The notes below the pieces were generated by a model. That model was not told the DNA's origin. It saw only the letters and a program-made list of their open reading frames with translations, and did not search any database. The translations under genes were made by a program, and so were the position numbers. Shown here one piece after another: positions 45,240 to 53,142 of a stretch of DNA of 64,000 bases (within the stretch, counting starts at the first letter, position 1; every line of letters begins with the position of its first letter). This stretch comes from Eubacteriales bacterium (GTDB lineage: Bacteria > Bacillota > Clostridia > Oscillospirales > Oscillospiraceae), in NCBI GenBank assembly GCA_030531505.1, contig JAUNNH010000009.1, positions 20,279-84,278 of the forward strand, read 5' to 3'.

Positions 45240-45821
45240 TCACAATCTCTGTTCATTCGCGTGGGCGTACAGGATCCGTTTCGGGTGCCGGCGCAGGATC
45301 TGCTCCCAGTCGCTTTTCAGCGCCGGATTCTCCTCGTATCCCGCAAGGTACGCAAGCGGCTCCAGGTCGCCGACAAGGCAGCTTCCGTCGTCAAGAAGGA
45401 GCGAAATGCTGTCCTCGCTGTGGCTCGGTGTGTGGAGGATCTCGCCGTCGATGCCAAGCCGTTTCAGCGCCTCCCGGCTCTCTGCACAGGAGATCACCGT
45501 CGCGGCCTTTTCATCCGCCGCCCGGTAGGGCAGCAGCTTGTCCCGGGCAAAAATCCCGTCTGAGGCGTGCACAAACCGGAGCTGTACGTCTATGATCAGC
45601 AGCTTCACGCCGAGCTGCTGCAGTTCCCCGGCGAGTCCCATATGATCCGGATGATAATGGGTGACCAGCAGATTCGTGATCGCTTTCCTCTCGATCCCGG
45701 CCGCTTTGATCGCCTTGAAAAACGGCGGCAGCGTCCCGGCCCAGTCCGTGTCGAGGAGCAGACCGCCCTCCGTTCCCGGAATGTAAAACGTGTTCGTATT
45801 GCCGTATCGGAGCTTTATCAT
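45240..45821 (-). CDS. MBL-fold metallohydrolase
   Basis: 193 residues with the di-metal motif HYHPDH at 55-60, later HTPSHSEDS and GDLEPLAYLAG supplying further ligands. ATG 45821 follows GAGGGG. The small glyoxalase-II-like domain could act on thioesters or persulfides; the adjoining rhodanese favours sulfur chemistry, by inference. Confidence 0.88.
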   Translation of the reverse strand: MIKLRYGNTNTFYIPGTEGGLLLDTDWAGTLPPFFKAIKAAGIERKAITNLLVTHYHPDHMGLAGELQQLGVKLLIIDVQLRFVHASDGIFARDKLLPYRAADEKAATVISCAESREALKRLGIDGEILHTPSHSEDSISLLLDDGSCLVGDLEPLAYLAGYEENPALKSDWEQILRRHPKRILYAHANEQRL

Positions 45822-45831
45822 GGCGAGCCCC

Positions 45832-46152
45832 TCACAGCTGATCGTATTTCGCGTTGCTGCCCCGGCATTTCTCGACGGGATACTTGGCCTCGTTCTGATC
45901 CATCTTCGCGTTGATGATCGCATCGGCGTCCAGCCCGAGCGCGTCCAGCATATTCTGGCAGTACACCATCACGTCGGCCAGCTCCTCCCCCACGTGGACA
46001 AGGTCGTAGTCCGTATCGCTCCACTGAAAGCACTCCAGAAGCTCGCCCGCCTCGATGGAGATGGACTTCGCCAGGTTTGCGGGCGTGTGGAACTGCTCCC
46101 AGTCCCGCTCCGCTGAAAACCGGCGGATCCGCGCTGTCGTTTCCGGTTTCAT
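45832..46152 (-). CDS. MazG-like nucleotide pyrophosphohydrolase
   Basis: 106 residues, single all-helical domain: FHTPANLAKSISIEAGELLECFQWS and EELADVMVYCQNMLDALGLD contain the ExxE/ExxD Mg2+ ligands. Resembles the DCTPP1/RS21-C6 branch that hydrolyses (modified) dNTPs. House-cleaning role expected. Confidence 0.9.
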   Translation of the reverse strand: MKPETTARIRRFSAERDWEQFHTPANLAKSISIEAGELLECFQWSDTDYDLVHVGEELADVMVYCQNMLDALGLDADAIINAKMDQNEAKYPVEKCRGSNAKYDQL

Positions 46153-46368
46153 TGTTTCGATCCCCCTGCTCCACAATCTGACATGATTATACCCTGTTCC
46201 TTCTGAAAAAGCGATAGGGATCATGATAAATCCAAAACACGCCTTGAAACCTACGGTGGAAAAACTGCCGACAGCATGATATAATACGTGCAGATGCGCT
46301 TATTATATTGGATTTGATGGCGTTATCGCAGCTTGACGGCAACCCCGATTTGCACAGGAGGGAACTTC

Positions 46369-47022
46369 ATGTTAAGGAAGATCATCAAAATCGATGAAGA
46401 ACGCTGCAACGGCTGCGGGCTGTGTGCCAATGCCTGCCATGAAGGCGCGATCGACATCGTAAATGGCAAGGCAAAGCTGATGCGGGAGCATTTCTGCGAC
46501 GGGCTGGGCGACTGTCTGCCCGCGTGTCCGATGAACGCCATTTCCTTTGAGATGCGCGAGGCGCCCGGCTATGACGAGCAGGCCGTCTTGGAGGCCAAGC
46601 GCAGAAAAGAGGCCGCAAAGCCGGAAACCGCAGGCGGAGACGCGCCCAACGCGCTGAACAACTGGCCGGTGCAGCTGTTTCTTGTCAGTCCCACGTCTCC
46701 GGTATTTCACGACTGCGACCTGCTGATCGCGGCGGACTGCACGGCCTATGCCTACGGAAACTTCCACCGGGACTTTGTCGCCGGTCGGACGACCGTGATC
46801 GCCTGTCCCAAGCAGCGGGAACACGATCTGGCCGGGAAGCTGACCGCCATCTTCCGGGAAAATGAGATCCGTTCCGTCACGCTCGTGCGCATGTTTGTTC
46901 CCTGCTGCGGCGGGCTGGAGTATGCGGTCTATCAGGCGCTGGCGGAATGCGGGAAGACGATCCCTCTGCGGATCGTTACCGTCGGTGCAGACGGCAAGGT
47001 GCTGAAAGAGGAAGAGAGCTGA
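46369..47022 (+). CDS. 4Fe-4S ferredoxin-type protein with C-terminal iron-sulfur/unknown domain
   Basis: 217 residues. N-terminal bicluster ferredoxin: CNGCGLCANACHEG near 11-24 and a second cluster with the spacing DGLGDCLPACP near 45-55. The C-terminal ~140 residues (PVQLFLVSPTSPVF, LLIAADCTAYAYGNFH, PKQREH, PCCGGLEYA) hold conserved Cys and are typical of this clostridial ferredoxin family. ATG 46369 follows CAGGAGGG. Electron transfer partner unknown. A 17-bp terminator follows. Confidence 0.88.
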   Translation: MLRKIIKIDEERCNGCGLCANACHEGAIDIVNGKAKLMREHFCDGLGDCLPACPMNAISFEMREAPGYDEQAVLEAKRRKEAAKPETAGGDAPNALNNWPVQLFLVSPTSPVFHDCDLLIAADCTAYAYGNFHRDFVAGRTTVIACPKQREHDLAGKLTAIFRENEIRSVTLVRMFVPCCGGLEYAVYQALAECGKTIPLRIVTVGADGKVLKEEES

Positions 47023-47023
47023 A

Positions 47024-47067
47024 GCCCAGCAGGCAGGATCGTTGATCCTGCCTGCTGGGCATTTGTT
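47024..47067 (+). terminator. Terminator after the ferredoxin-type gene
   Basis: 17-bp perfect stem (47024-47040 with 47044-47060, loop GTT) then ATTTGTTT. Confidence 0.85.
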
Positions 47068-47126
47068 TATTATAGACACTGTCCCCCGATGCGGCGAACG
47101 TTTCGCCGCGCCGGGGGATCCTCGTT

Positions 47127-47774
47127 TTATTGGGAACCTGAGAGCCTCACCAGCTCCGCGCCCATCTGCCGGGCTTTTTCCAGATCCAGCGGGAACTGCT
47201 TTTCATGGTGGGCCTTCTTGTGCTCGGCGTTGAAGCTTGCCATGCTGAACTTGCTGTAGTCCCTGACCTGCAGCGTGTCGAAGCTGCAGAGCGTCTGCAC
47301 CTTGCCGTTCAGGCTGCGGAAGGCGTTTGCCTGTTCGCTGAGCTTTTTCTTATACTGCAGCTGATAGTAGGCCTGGGGCGCGTTCATCGTGAAGACCACG
47401 CCCACATTGACCTTGCCGGTAAAATAGTTGCTGTAATCATCATAAGACAGCGTACAGAAGTGCAGCCGCTCCACGAAGGCGTGGAACTGGCTGGTGGTGT
47501 CGCCGAGATAAATGGGCGAGCCGATCAGCAGCACGTCGGCCGCAAAGACGCGGTCCAGCAGCGGGCTGAGCTCGTCCTTCCAGAAGCACTTGCAGCGCTC
47601 GCCGTCCTTGCTCTTGCAGAGAAGGCAGCTGCGGCAGCCGGTGAAGCTCAGGTCATAGAGGTCGATGTATGCGGTCTCGGCTCCGGCCTCCTCCGCGCCC
47701 TTTTGGGCCGCCTTCAGAAGCTGTGCCGTGTTCCCGTTCTTGCGGGGGCTGGCGTTGAGTATGATGGCTTTCAT
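47127..47774 (-). CDS. NADPH-dependent FMN reductase/flavodoxin-family protein
   Basis: 215 residues. ASPRKNGNTAQLL at 8-20 binds FMN phosphate; a Cys-rich stretch (CRSCLLCKSKDGERCKCFWKD, about 47-67) and GSPIYLGDTTSQFHAFVERL follow. Similar to iron-sulfur flavoproteins, although the compact Cys spacing may or may not hold a cluster. ATG 47774. Redox partner unknown. Confidence 0.88.
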   Translation of the reverse strand: MKAIILNASPRKNGNTAQLLKAAQKGAEEAGAETAYIDLYDLSFTGCRSCLLCKSKDGERCKCFWKDELSPLLDRVFAADVLLIGSPIYLGDTTSQFHAFVERLHFCTLSYDDYSNYFTGKVNVGVVFTMNAPQAYYQLQYKKKLSEQANAFRSLNGKVQTLCSFDTLQVRDYSKFSMASFNAEHKKAHHEKQFPLDLEKARQMGAELVRLSGSQ

Positions 47775-47850
47775 GGTGTTCTCCTCCTGACCTGTTCTTC
47801 TTCCCCTATTCTGCCACAAGGCATAGAGGAATTCCAGCAAAAGATTTCCT

Positions 47851-48732
47851 TCACAGCGTCCGCTTGTTTCTGCGGATCGCGGCCATGCGATCCAGGTCGC
47901 CGTGCTCGATGGTGTTTTGCAGCGCGGCCACGATCTTCTCTTTCCGGCCGAGGAAGTCCGACCCGGTGAGGTTCGTGCCGGAGATCGTGTGGTGCGTAAT
48001 AAAGCTGCAGTCGCAGCTCAGGTGCTCCACAAAGGTCTTGAGCTCGATGAGCATTTCCTTCTCGGTAAGCGGCGTGAACTCTCCGCGCTCGGCCTCCTCC
48101 AGCAGCGGCGTCCCGGGGAAGAGCGTCAGGCCGCCCGTGCCGACTACCATGGGATGACACTGACTGAAGATTTCGGCGGAGTGCAGGGCGTGCTCGGCGC
48201 TGTGCTCCTGCCCGGCCACGCCATTCAAGAAGGTCATCCAATAGGCCACGCCAGCCTCGTCAAGCTTTGCGCACTGCTCCAGGATATCCGCGGCGTGATA
48301 GCCCTTGTTGATGCGATCGAGCGTCCAGTCATCCCCACTCTCTACACCGAGGGAGATTTCATTCAGACCCATGTCCTTGAGGATCCTCCACTGCTCGACG
48401 CTCTTGTTGCACAGGTCCGTGACGCGGGTCGCGGCATAGATATGCTCCATTTTCGGAAGGTAATGCTTGATCATTTCCAGGACAGGAGCCAACTTGTCGT
48501 AGGTCATGCAGAGCGGGTTGGCTGACAGCAGCTGGATGGTTTTCGCGTCCGGCACAATGGCTGCCAGCTCCTGCAGATCCTCTTCGATCCACTCCATTGG
48601 CTGGAGCTTGAACGGCACGCCCTTGTACATGGTGCAGAATTTGCAGCTGTTGTGGGTGCAGCCCTGGGTGATCTGCAGCAGCGGGAAGGTGGGCCAATAG
48701 GGGTTGCGATAGACGGTATCGGTAAAATGCAT
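47851..48732 (-). CDS. Radical SAM protein
   Basis: 293 residues. The cluster motif is CTHNSCKFC (Cys25, Cys30, Cys33), a CX4CX2C spacing instead of the usual CX3CX2C but common in a group of clostridial radical SAM proteins. GGLTLFPGTPL and ISLGVESGDD are typical of the Elp3/B12-like TIM barrel. Reaction unknown. Upstream of the flavoprotein gene in the same direction. Confidence 0.88.
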   Translation of the reverse strand: MHFTDTVYRNPYWPTFPLLQITQGCTHNSCKFCTMYKGVPFKLQPMEWIEEDLQELAAIVPDAKTIQLLSANPLCMTYDKLAPVLEMIKHYLPKMEHIYAATRVTDLCNKSVEQWRILKDMGLNEISLGVESGDDWTLDRINKGYHAADILEQCAKLDEAGVAYWMTFLNGVAGQEHSAEHALHSAEIFSQCHPMVVGTGGLTLFPGTPLLEEAERGEFTPLTEKEMLIELKTFVEHLSCDCSFITHHTISGTNLTGSDFLGRKEKIVAALQNTIEHGDLDRMAAIRRNKRTL

Positions 48733-48744
48733 GGCTCTCTCTCC

Positions 48745-49269
48745 TTACAGCTCCGTGACAAACGCGTCCAGCGGCATGCGCTTATAGTGCCAGGCATTGG
48801 GTTTGCTCTTCTCGGAGGGATAGCCCATGGCGAACATCATCACCGGGATAATATTCTCCGGAAGATCAAACACGTCACGCACCGTTTGGGCGTCAAAGCC
48901 CCGGAGCCACACGCTGTGTACGCCCAGCTCCTCGGCCTCGTACATCATGGTGGTGGCGGCGATGCTGGCATCCTGCTCACCGGAGTTGTAGCCCGGGAAC
49001 AGCCGGTCTCTCGGCTGCTTCCAGACAGTGCTCAAATCATAGCAGACCAGCAGTACCAGCGGGGCATTGTAATGAAAGGGCGTCACCATTTTTGCCTTCG
49101 CCAGAGCCTCCGGGCTTCGCATCACATAGAAGCGCTGGGGCTGATAATTGCAGGCGGTGGGCACGATGCGCCCTGCCTCCAGGATCTGCCGCAGCTTCTC
49201 GTCCTCCACCGGGCGGGGATCAAAGAAGCGCTCGGAGTAACGGTTTTGGGCCAGTTCCATAAATGTCAT
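48745..49269 (-). CDS. Nitroreductase family protein
   Basis: 174 residues: FMELAQNRYSERFFDPRPVEDEKL, RIVPTACNYQPQRFYVM and a late MMFAMGYPSEKSKP match the FMN-binding nitroreductase fold. ATG 49269 is chosen over a TTG two codons upstream because of Shine-Dalgarno spacing. Divergent from a TetR regulator gene that probably controls it. Confidence 0.9.
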   Translation of the reverse strand: MTFMELAQNRYSERFFDPRPVEDEKLRQILEAGRIVPTACNYQPQRFYVMRSPEALAKAKMVTPFHYNAPLVLLVCYDLSTVWKQPRDRLFPGYNSGEQDASIAATTMMYEAEELGVHSVWLRGFDAQTVRDVFDLPENIIPVMMFAMGYPSEKSKPNAWHYKRMPLDAFVTEL

Positions 49270-49318
49270 GTTCAATACTTCCTTCCTTATTTTCCTGCCC
49301 TCATCCTAACAAAAAGCC

Positions 49319-49355
49319 TTGCGCATTTCCACTTACAGAAGTATAATTCGGTAAG
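49319..49355. promoter_or_regulatory. TetR promoter with overlapping dyad operator
   Basis: Rightward TTGCGC (49319-49324), 17-bp spacer, TATAAT (49342-49347). A 24-bp imperfect dyad with CTTAC/GTAAG arms (49332-49355) covers the -10. A leftward TATACT (49340-49345) may serve the nitroreductase. Fits mutual repression by the TetR protein. Confidence 0.65.
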
Positions 49356-49385
49356 AAAATCTGACAGAGCTGATATTATGTAAGA

Positions 49386-49922
49386 ATGGAGAGACATATG
49401 GCGGAGCGGACCAAGCGGTGGATCGCGGCGGCAATGAAGCGCCTGATGGCGAAAAAGCCCCTGGACAAGATCCGGGTGACGGAGATCTGCCGGGAGGCGG
49501 AGATCGAGCGGCCCACCTTTTACTACCATTTTCAGGACAAATACGAGCTGGTGGCCTGGATCTTTTTCCAGGACGCCGACAGCACGGACATTCTCTCGGT
49601 GGAGTCCGCCGCGGCGGGCATGAACAAGATGCGGCAGGAGATGCTGTTCTACCGCCGGGCCTATGAGGATTCCTCCCAGAACGCGCTCTGGCAGTATATG
49701 CTGGAGTACTTTGCGGATCGGTACACAAGGCTGGCGAAAGAAAAGCTGGGCGTCGAGCAGCTCGACACCCAGACGAAATATAGTATTCGGTTATACTGCT
49801 ACGGTACCGTGGGCATGACGCGTGAGTGGGTTCTGCAGGACAACATCACCCCCGCCGAGGTGATCGTAAAGATGATGTTCGCCTCCATGCCGGAACGGCT
49901 GAGGCAGATCTTCAATCTATAA
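49386..49922 (+). CDS. TetR/AcrR-family regulator
   Basis: 178 residues. N-terminal helix-turn-helix: KKPLDKIRVTEICREAEIERPTFYYHFQDKYELVAWIF (about 19-56). The C-terminal ligand domain resembles that of DhaS-type regulators. Divergent from the nitroreductase gene with an operator-like dyad between them. Confidence 0.92.
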   Translation: MERHMAERTKRWIAAAMKRLMAKKPLDKIRVTEICREAEIERPTFYYHFQDKYELVAWIFFQDADSTDILSVESAAAGMNKMRQEMLFYRRAYEDSSQNALWQYMLEYFADRYTRLAKEKLGVEQLDTQTKYSIRLYCYGTVGMTREWVLQDNITPAEVIVKMMFASMPERLRQIFNL

Positions 49923-49948
49923 CGGCCAACGCCGCGTGGAGGTTCGGA

Positions 49949-50140
49949 ATGAAAAAGACAGTCTATGTTCTCTCGACCCTTGCAATCATGCTCATCGTCT
50001 CCCGGTTTATCGTGCGGATCGTTGACGCCACCGTCCAGATCGACGATGATATCGGCCTGTTGCTGCTGCTTCTGCTGCTCGTGAATACCGTAATCGGCCT
50101 TGTCGGCTACAAACTGTATCGGGCCGCGAAAAAGAAATAA
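49949..50140 (+). CDS. Small two-helix membrane protein
   Basis: 63 residues: two hydrophobic segments (about 5-25 and 38-57, the latter very Leu-rich) and a basic tail RAAKKK. ATG 49949 follows GGAGG with good spacing. No family recognised. Lies 26 bp after tetR and before corA. Confidence 0.65.
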   Translation: MKKTVYVLSTLAIMLIVSRFIVRIVDATVQIDDDIGLLLLLLLLVNTVIGLVGYKLYRAAKKK

Positions 50141-50211
50141 AAGCCGGCAGCCGGGCAATTTCCTTCGCCGTACGCTGTATCCGGGCGAAGCAGGAAAAAG
50201 GAGAGGAATCT

Positions 50212-51135
50212 ATGATCTATTATCTTTTGAAAGAAACCGTGCAGCCCTGTTCAAAGGCGGAGCTTCTTGACAGCAAGGGCGTGCAGTACGCAGCGATCTT
50301 GACAACGCCGGAATGGGAGCGGGAGCGGGAGAGCTTCGATATGGGCATCGAGCTGGATCTGGACGCCCGAATCATTCACAACACGAAGGCTGAGGTCAAC
50401 TTTGACTCGCTGACCGGGACTTTCCAGATCCCCGACCGGGAGAATCTGCGGGAAAACGAATTCTGCTTTGCCTTTGCTCTGGACGAAAAGGGCATCGTCT
50501 TCATCGACGACAGCGGCAAAGCGGAACAGATGCTGCAGTCCATCCGCCGCACCAAGCACTGGCGTGAGCCGAGTCTGGAACGCTTCCTGCATGATTTTCT
50601 GGAGCAGATCGTGGTGAACGACCTGTCGATCATGGAGCGCTACGAGGACGAGCTGAATCAAATCGAGGACACGATCCTGTCTTCCCGGGGACAGGGCAAT
50701 CTGGCGCGCGTCAACGAGATCCGCAATGACCTGCGCCGGTTGCTGGTACACTATGAGCAGATCATCGATATGACGCAGGAGTTGGAGGAAAACGAAAACG
50801 GTTTCTTCCGGGAAGAAAATCTGCGTTATTTCCACCTATTTATGAACTATATGACCCGGCGGCACAGCTCTGCGGCTGCGCTGCGCGACTATGCCATGCA
50901 GGTGCGGGATCTGTATGACGCGCAGCTGGGCGTGCGCCAGAACCGGATCATGACGCTGCTGACAGTCGTCACCACGATTTTCATGCCTCTGACGCTCATC
51001 GCCGGCTGGTACGGGATGAATTTCCGCTATATGCCGGAATTGGAATGGCGCTTTGGTTACCCGGCCGTCATTGTTTTAAGCGTCGCAATCGTCGTTTACT
51101 GCCTGATCCTGTTCAAAAGGAAAAAGTGGTTATAA
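50212..51135 (+). CDS. corA: CorA-family divalent cation transporter
   Basis: 307 residues: a long soluble N-terminal region with coiled helices (IVVNDLSIMERYEDELNQIEDTIL), then two C-terminal membrane helices with the filter motif GMN at 268-270 in YGMNFRYMPE. Ends in a basic RKKW tail. Mg2+ (or Co2+/Ni2+) uptake. ATG 50212 follows GGAGAGGA. A hairpin follows the stop. Confidence 0.93.
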   Translation: MIYYLLKETVQPCSKAELLDSKGVQYAAILTTPEWERERESFDMGIELDLDARIIHNTKAEVNFDSLTGTFQIPDRENLRENEFCFAFALDEKGIVFIDDSGKAEQMLQSIRRTKHWREPSLERFLHDFLEQIVVNDLSIMERYEDELNQIEDTILSSRGQGNLARVNEIRNDLRRLLVHYEQIIDMTQELEENENGFFREENLRYFHLFMNYMTRRHSSAAALRDYAMQVRDLYDAQLGVRQNRIMTLLTVVTTIFMPLTLIAGWYGMNFRYMPELEWRFGYPAVIVLSVAIVVYCLILFKRKKWL

Positions 51136-51161
51136 TACCGGGCCTCAAACACCCCCCAAGC

Positions 51162-51198
51162 GCAAATAAAATGCTTGATGTTCAAGCGTTTTATTTGC
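51162..51198. terminator. Bidirectional hairpin between corA and the PepSY gene
   Basis: About 16-bp stem with one G-T pair (51162-51177 with 51183-51198), rich in A/T on both sides, between convergent genes. Confidence 0.7.
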
Positions 51199-51254
51199 CG
51201 ATATGCGCGCTGTTAAAGGCTTGTACTTTCTGCAGGCCTAGTTTTTTCTTTGCT

Positions 51255-51542
51255 TCAATCCGCGGCAGAGGAGAGGATCTCCCCGGAATAGGCATCGATC
51301 CTGTATTCGCAGTCGGTCCTGCCGGATTCGAACTCGATCTCATACCAGGCGGAAGAAGGCGTTTTTTCAAACTCGATATCGACATCGGTCACTTCATCCC
51401 GTGTTAACCCGGCGTCCTCCAGGGCAATCTGAAGAGCGGCGTCCTTCCCGATCCTTTTACTGTCCCCGAACGCATATACGCAGGCAGCGGCGACCAGGGC
51501 AAGAACAACAACGATCAAAACAGCTTTTTTCATTACCTTCAT
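51255..51542 (-). CDS. PepSY-domain protein, membrane-anchored
   Basis: 95 residues: an N-terminal membrane helix/signal (KKAVLIVVVLALVAAACVYAFG) and an extracellular PepSY domain (IALEDAGLTRDEVTDVDIEFEKTPSSAWYEIEFESG ... YRIDAYSGEIL). PepSY domains are thought to inhibit or shield extracytoplasmic proteases. Downstream partner of the small gene at 51573-51839, both likely under the ECF promoter at 51878-51903. Confidence 0.85.
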   Translation of the reverse strand: MKVMKKAVLIVVVLALVAAACVYAFGDSKRIGKDAALQIALEDAGLTRDEVTDVDIEFEKTPSSAWYEIEFESGRTDCEYRIDAYSGEILSSAAD

Positions 51543-51572
51543 GCTGCGCACCTTTTCCTTTCGCCGATCTGT

Positions 51573-51839
51573 TCATGCGACATGGGGAAGCGTTTCCACA
51601 GCGGTGCACAGCCCGAGAGTCTCGAGACAGGAAAGCGGTTCCGTGCTGAACCCGGGAACCTCCCCGCTCGCGGCATCCACATAGAATTCGTATCTCATAT
51701 ACAGCGTGGTCACGAGGAAGTGATACAGTCCGTCGGCAAAGCTGCCGGAGGTGCAGACAAGTTCGTCGTTTTTGATATCGGCGTAAGCGATCGCGCTACG
51801 CAGGGCCTGATCCGCAGTCAGTTTCAGAGTGTTGTTCAT
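51573..51839 (-). CDS. Small PepSY-like protein, first gene of the ECF target unit
   Basis: 88 residues: NNTLKLTADQALRSAIAYADIKND then MRYEFYVDAASGEVPGFS, a degenerate PepSY half-domain without membrane segment. I chose the ATG at 51839 (seven bases after GGAG) over an in-frame ATG at 51845. An ECF-type promoter lies about 40 bp upstream. Confidence 0.65.
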   Translation of the reverse strand: MNNTLKLTADQALRSAIAYADIKNDELVCTSGSFADGLYHFLVTTLYMRYEFYVDAASGEVPGFSTEPLSCLETLGLCTAVETLPHVA

Positions 51840-51877
51840 GTTCATTCTCCTTTTTCGTTTTTGGCTTTCATACAGTT

Positions 51878-51903
51878 GACGCAGAAGCACGGAAAAGGTT
51901 ACA
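51878..51903 (-). promoter_or_regulatory. ECF-type promoter upstream of the PepSY genes
   Basis: Leftward TGTAACC (51897-51903), 15-bp spacer, CGTC (51878-51881). Same elements and spacing as the promoter of the sigma gene itself (53018-53043). Confidence 0.75.
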
Positions 51904-51906
51904 CAA

Positions 51907-51941
51907 AAAAGACGGGAGAGCTTTTCGCTCTCCCGTCTTTT
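51907..51941 (-). terminator. Terminator of the sigma/anti-sigma operon
   Basis: 15-bp stem (51907-51921 with 51927-51941, loop TTTTC), T-rich on the leftward exit, 6 bp after the anti-sigma stop. It overlaps the edge of the next ECF promoter. Confidence 0.85.
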
Positions 51942-51946
51942 CTGAT

Positions 51947-52492
51947 TCATCCCAGATCGATGTCCCGGATCACAGTATACCCCGAATTGCTGTTTACTTC
52001 GATTTCGTATTCCCGCCCGTGTATATCTTCGTATTCGATTTTGTACACATAGATCGCATCAAAAATGCTTCCCACATAGCGCAGGTGGCGGTGGGCGTAG
52101 TCTACGTAGAAGTTTCCGGCCTCTTCTTCACCAAGCTCTTCCACCAGACAGGCGTGAGCAGCCTCAACGGCCTGTTCCTTTGTCAGCTTTACCTTTCCGG
52201 AAGCGGAGATATTGGACGGAATGAAAAGGATCGCGCAGACGATTGCCGCGATCACCAGCAGGCTGCACAGAACAACGGCGATCGTCCGGATCAGCGTTTT
52301 GTGGTTAAAAACCTTTCTGGCCTTTCGGACGGTTTCTATTTCCGCCTGACGGATGCCGGGATCGGAAAGCTCGGAATCATCCAGAACAGAGCTGATCCTG
52401 CGGACATTTTCCAGTTCTCTGGCAACAAAAGCGGCTTCCTCGTCACTTGCCGTGCCGTCCCTCAGCTTTTTATACGCGTCTTCGAAATTCAT
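51947..52492 (-). CDS. Anti-sigma factor-like membrane protein with PepSY-type domain
   Basis: 181 residues. N-terminal ~75 cytoplasmic and acidic (YKKLRDGTASDEEAAFVARELENVRRI), one membrane helix (about 81-104), then an extracellular domain of PepSY type (LTKEQAVEAAHACLVEELGEEEAGNFYVDYAH ... YEIEVNSNSGYTVI). It overlaps the sigma gene by ATGA. The arrangement fits a membrane anti-sigma that holds the ECF sigma until a surface signal arrives. Confidence 0.8.
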   Translation of the reverse strand: MNFEDAYKKLRDGTASDEEAAFVARELENVRRISSVLDDSELSDPGIRQAEIETVRKARKVFNHKTLIRTIAVVLCSLLVIAAIVCAILFIPSNISASGKVKLTKEQAVEAAHACLVEELGEEEAGNFYVDYAHRHLRYVGSIFDAIYVYKIEYEDIHGREYEIEVNSNSGYTVIRDIDLG

Positions 52493-52977
52493 TGGTCTCC
52501 CTCCATCATCTTCCTGAGTTTTTCCCTGGCCCTGCACAGCAGGACTTTTGTATTTGTTTCACTTTTCCCAATGATCTCCGATATGCTTTTGATCGGGAGT
52601 CCGGAAAAGTAGAAAAGCATGACCGCCTCCCTCTGCGTATCGGGCAGCAGGTCTATTGCCCGGTATAGAGAACGATACTCTTCCTTTCGAATAATCCCTT
52701 CGATCACTTCTTCCCGGTCGTCGATATAATCTTCCGGGATGTCTTCACCGGTAAAGCGGCTCTCCCTTCGGCAGAGACTGATAAACTCGTTCCTGCAGAC
52801 CGTCAGCAGCCAGGGCTTAAATTCCCGGATGGAATCGTCAGCCATGCCCAGCGCCTTAAAGAAAGCATTGGATACGATATCCTCGGCGACCGTTCGATTT
52901 TTGCATAAAGAGATCGAATACAGAAGCGCTTCGTTATAATATTGTGAAAACAGCTGATCAATGATATCCGATTTCAT
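52489..52977 (-). CDS. ECF-type RNA polymerase sigma factor
   Basis: 162 residues. Region 2: LYSISLCKNRTVAEDIVSNAFFKAL ... FKPWLLTVCRNEFISLCRRE; region 4: LLPDTQREAVMLFYFSGLPIKSISEIIGKSETNTKVLLCRAREKLRK. No domain beyond sigma2/sigma4. Preceded by its own TGTAACC-N15-CGTC promoter, implying autoregulation. The Shine-Dalgarno sequence is poor. Confidence 0.92.
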   Translation of the reverse strand: MKSDIIDQLFSQYYNEALLYSISLCKNRTVAEDIVSNAFFKALGMADDSIREFKPWLLTVCRNEFISLCRRESRFTGEDIPEDYIDDREEVIEGIIRKEEYRSLYRAIDLLPDTQREAVMLFYFSGLPIKSISEIIGKSETNTKVLLCRAREKLRKMMEGDQ

Positions 52978-53017
52978 AAAACTGTCGTCACATCTTTCGT
53001 AAGAGTCCTATAGAAGA

Positions 53018-53043
53018 GACGCAGAATCCGGCCTGAGGTTACA
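53018..53043 (-). promoter_or_regulatory. ECF-type autoregulatory promoter of the sigma operon
   Basis: Leftward TGTAACC (53037-53043), 15-bp spacer, CGTC (53018-53021), about 40 bp before the ATG at 52977. Both copies also share TTCTG just before CGTC. Confidence 0.78.
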
Positions 53044-53142
53044 TGAGATTTGGACAAAATCCGAACGACGCCGCGATATTGTTTGTTCAGATCCCGCGGC
53101 GGCTCGATCACGTGCCGCGCCTCTTCCTCTTTTCCTTTTGCC

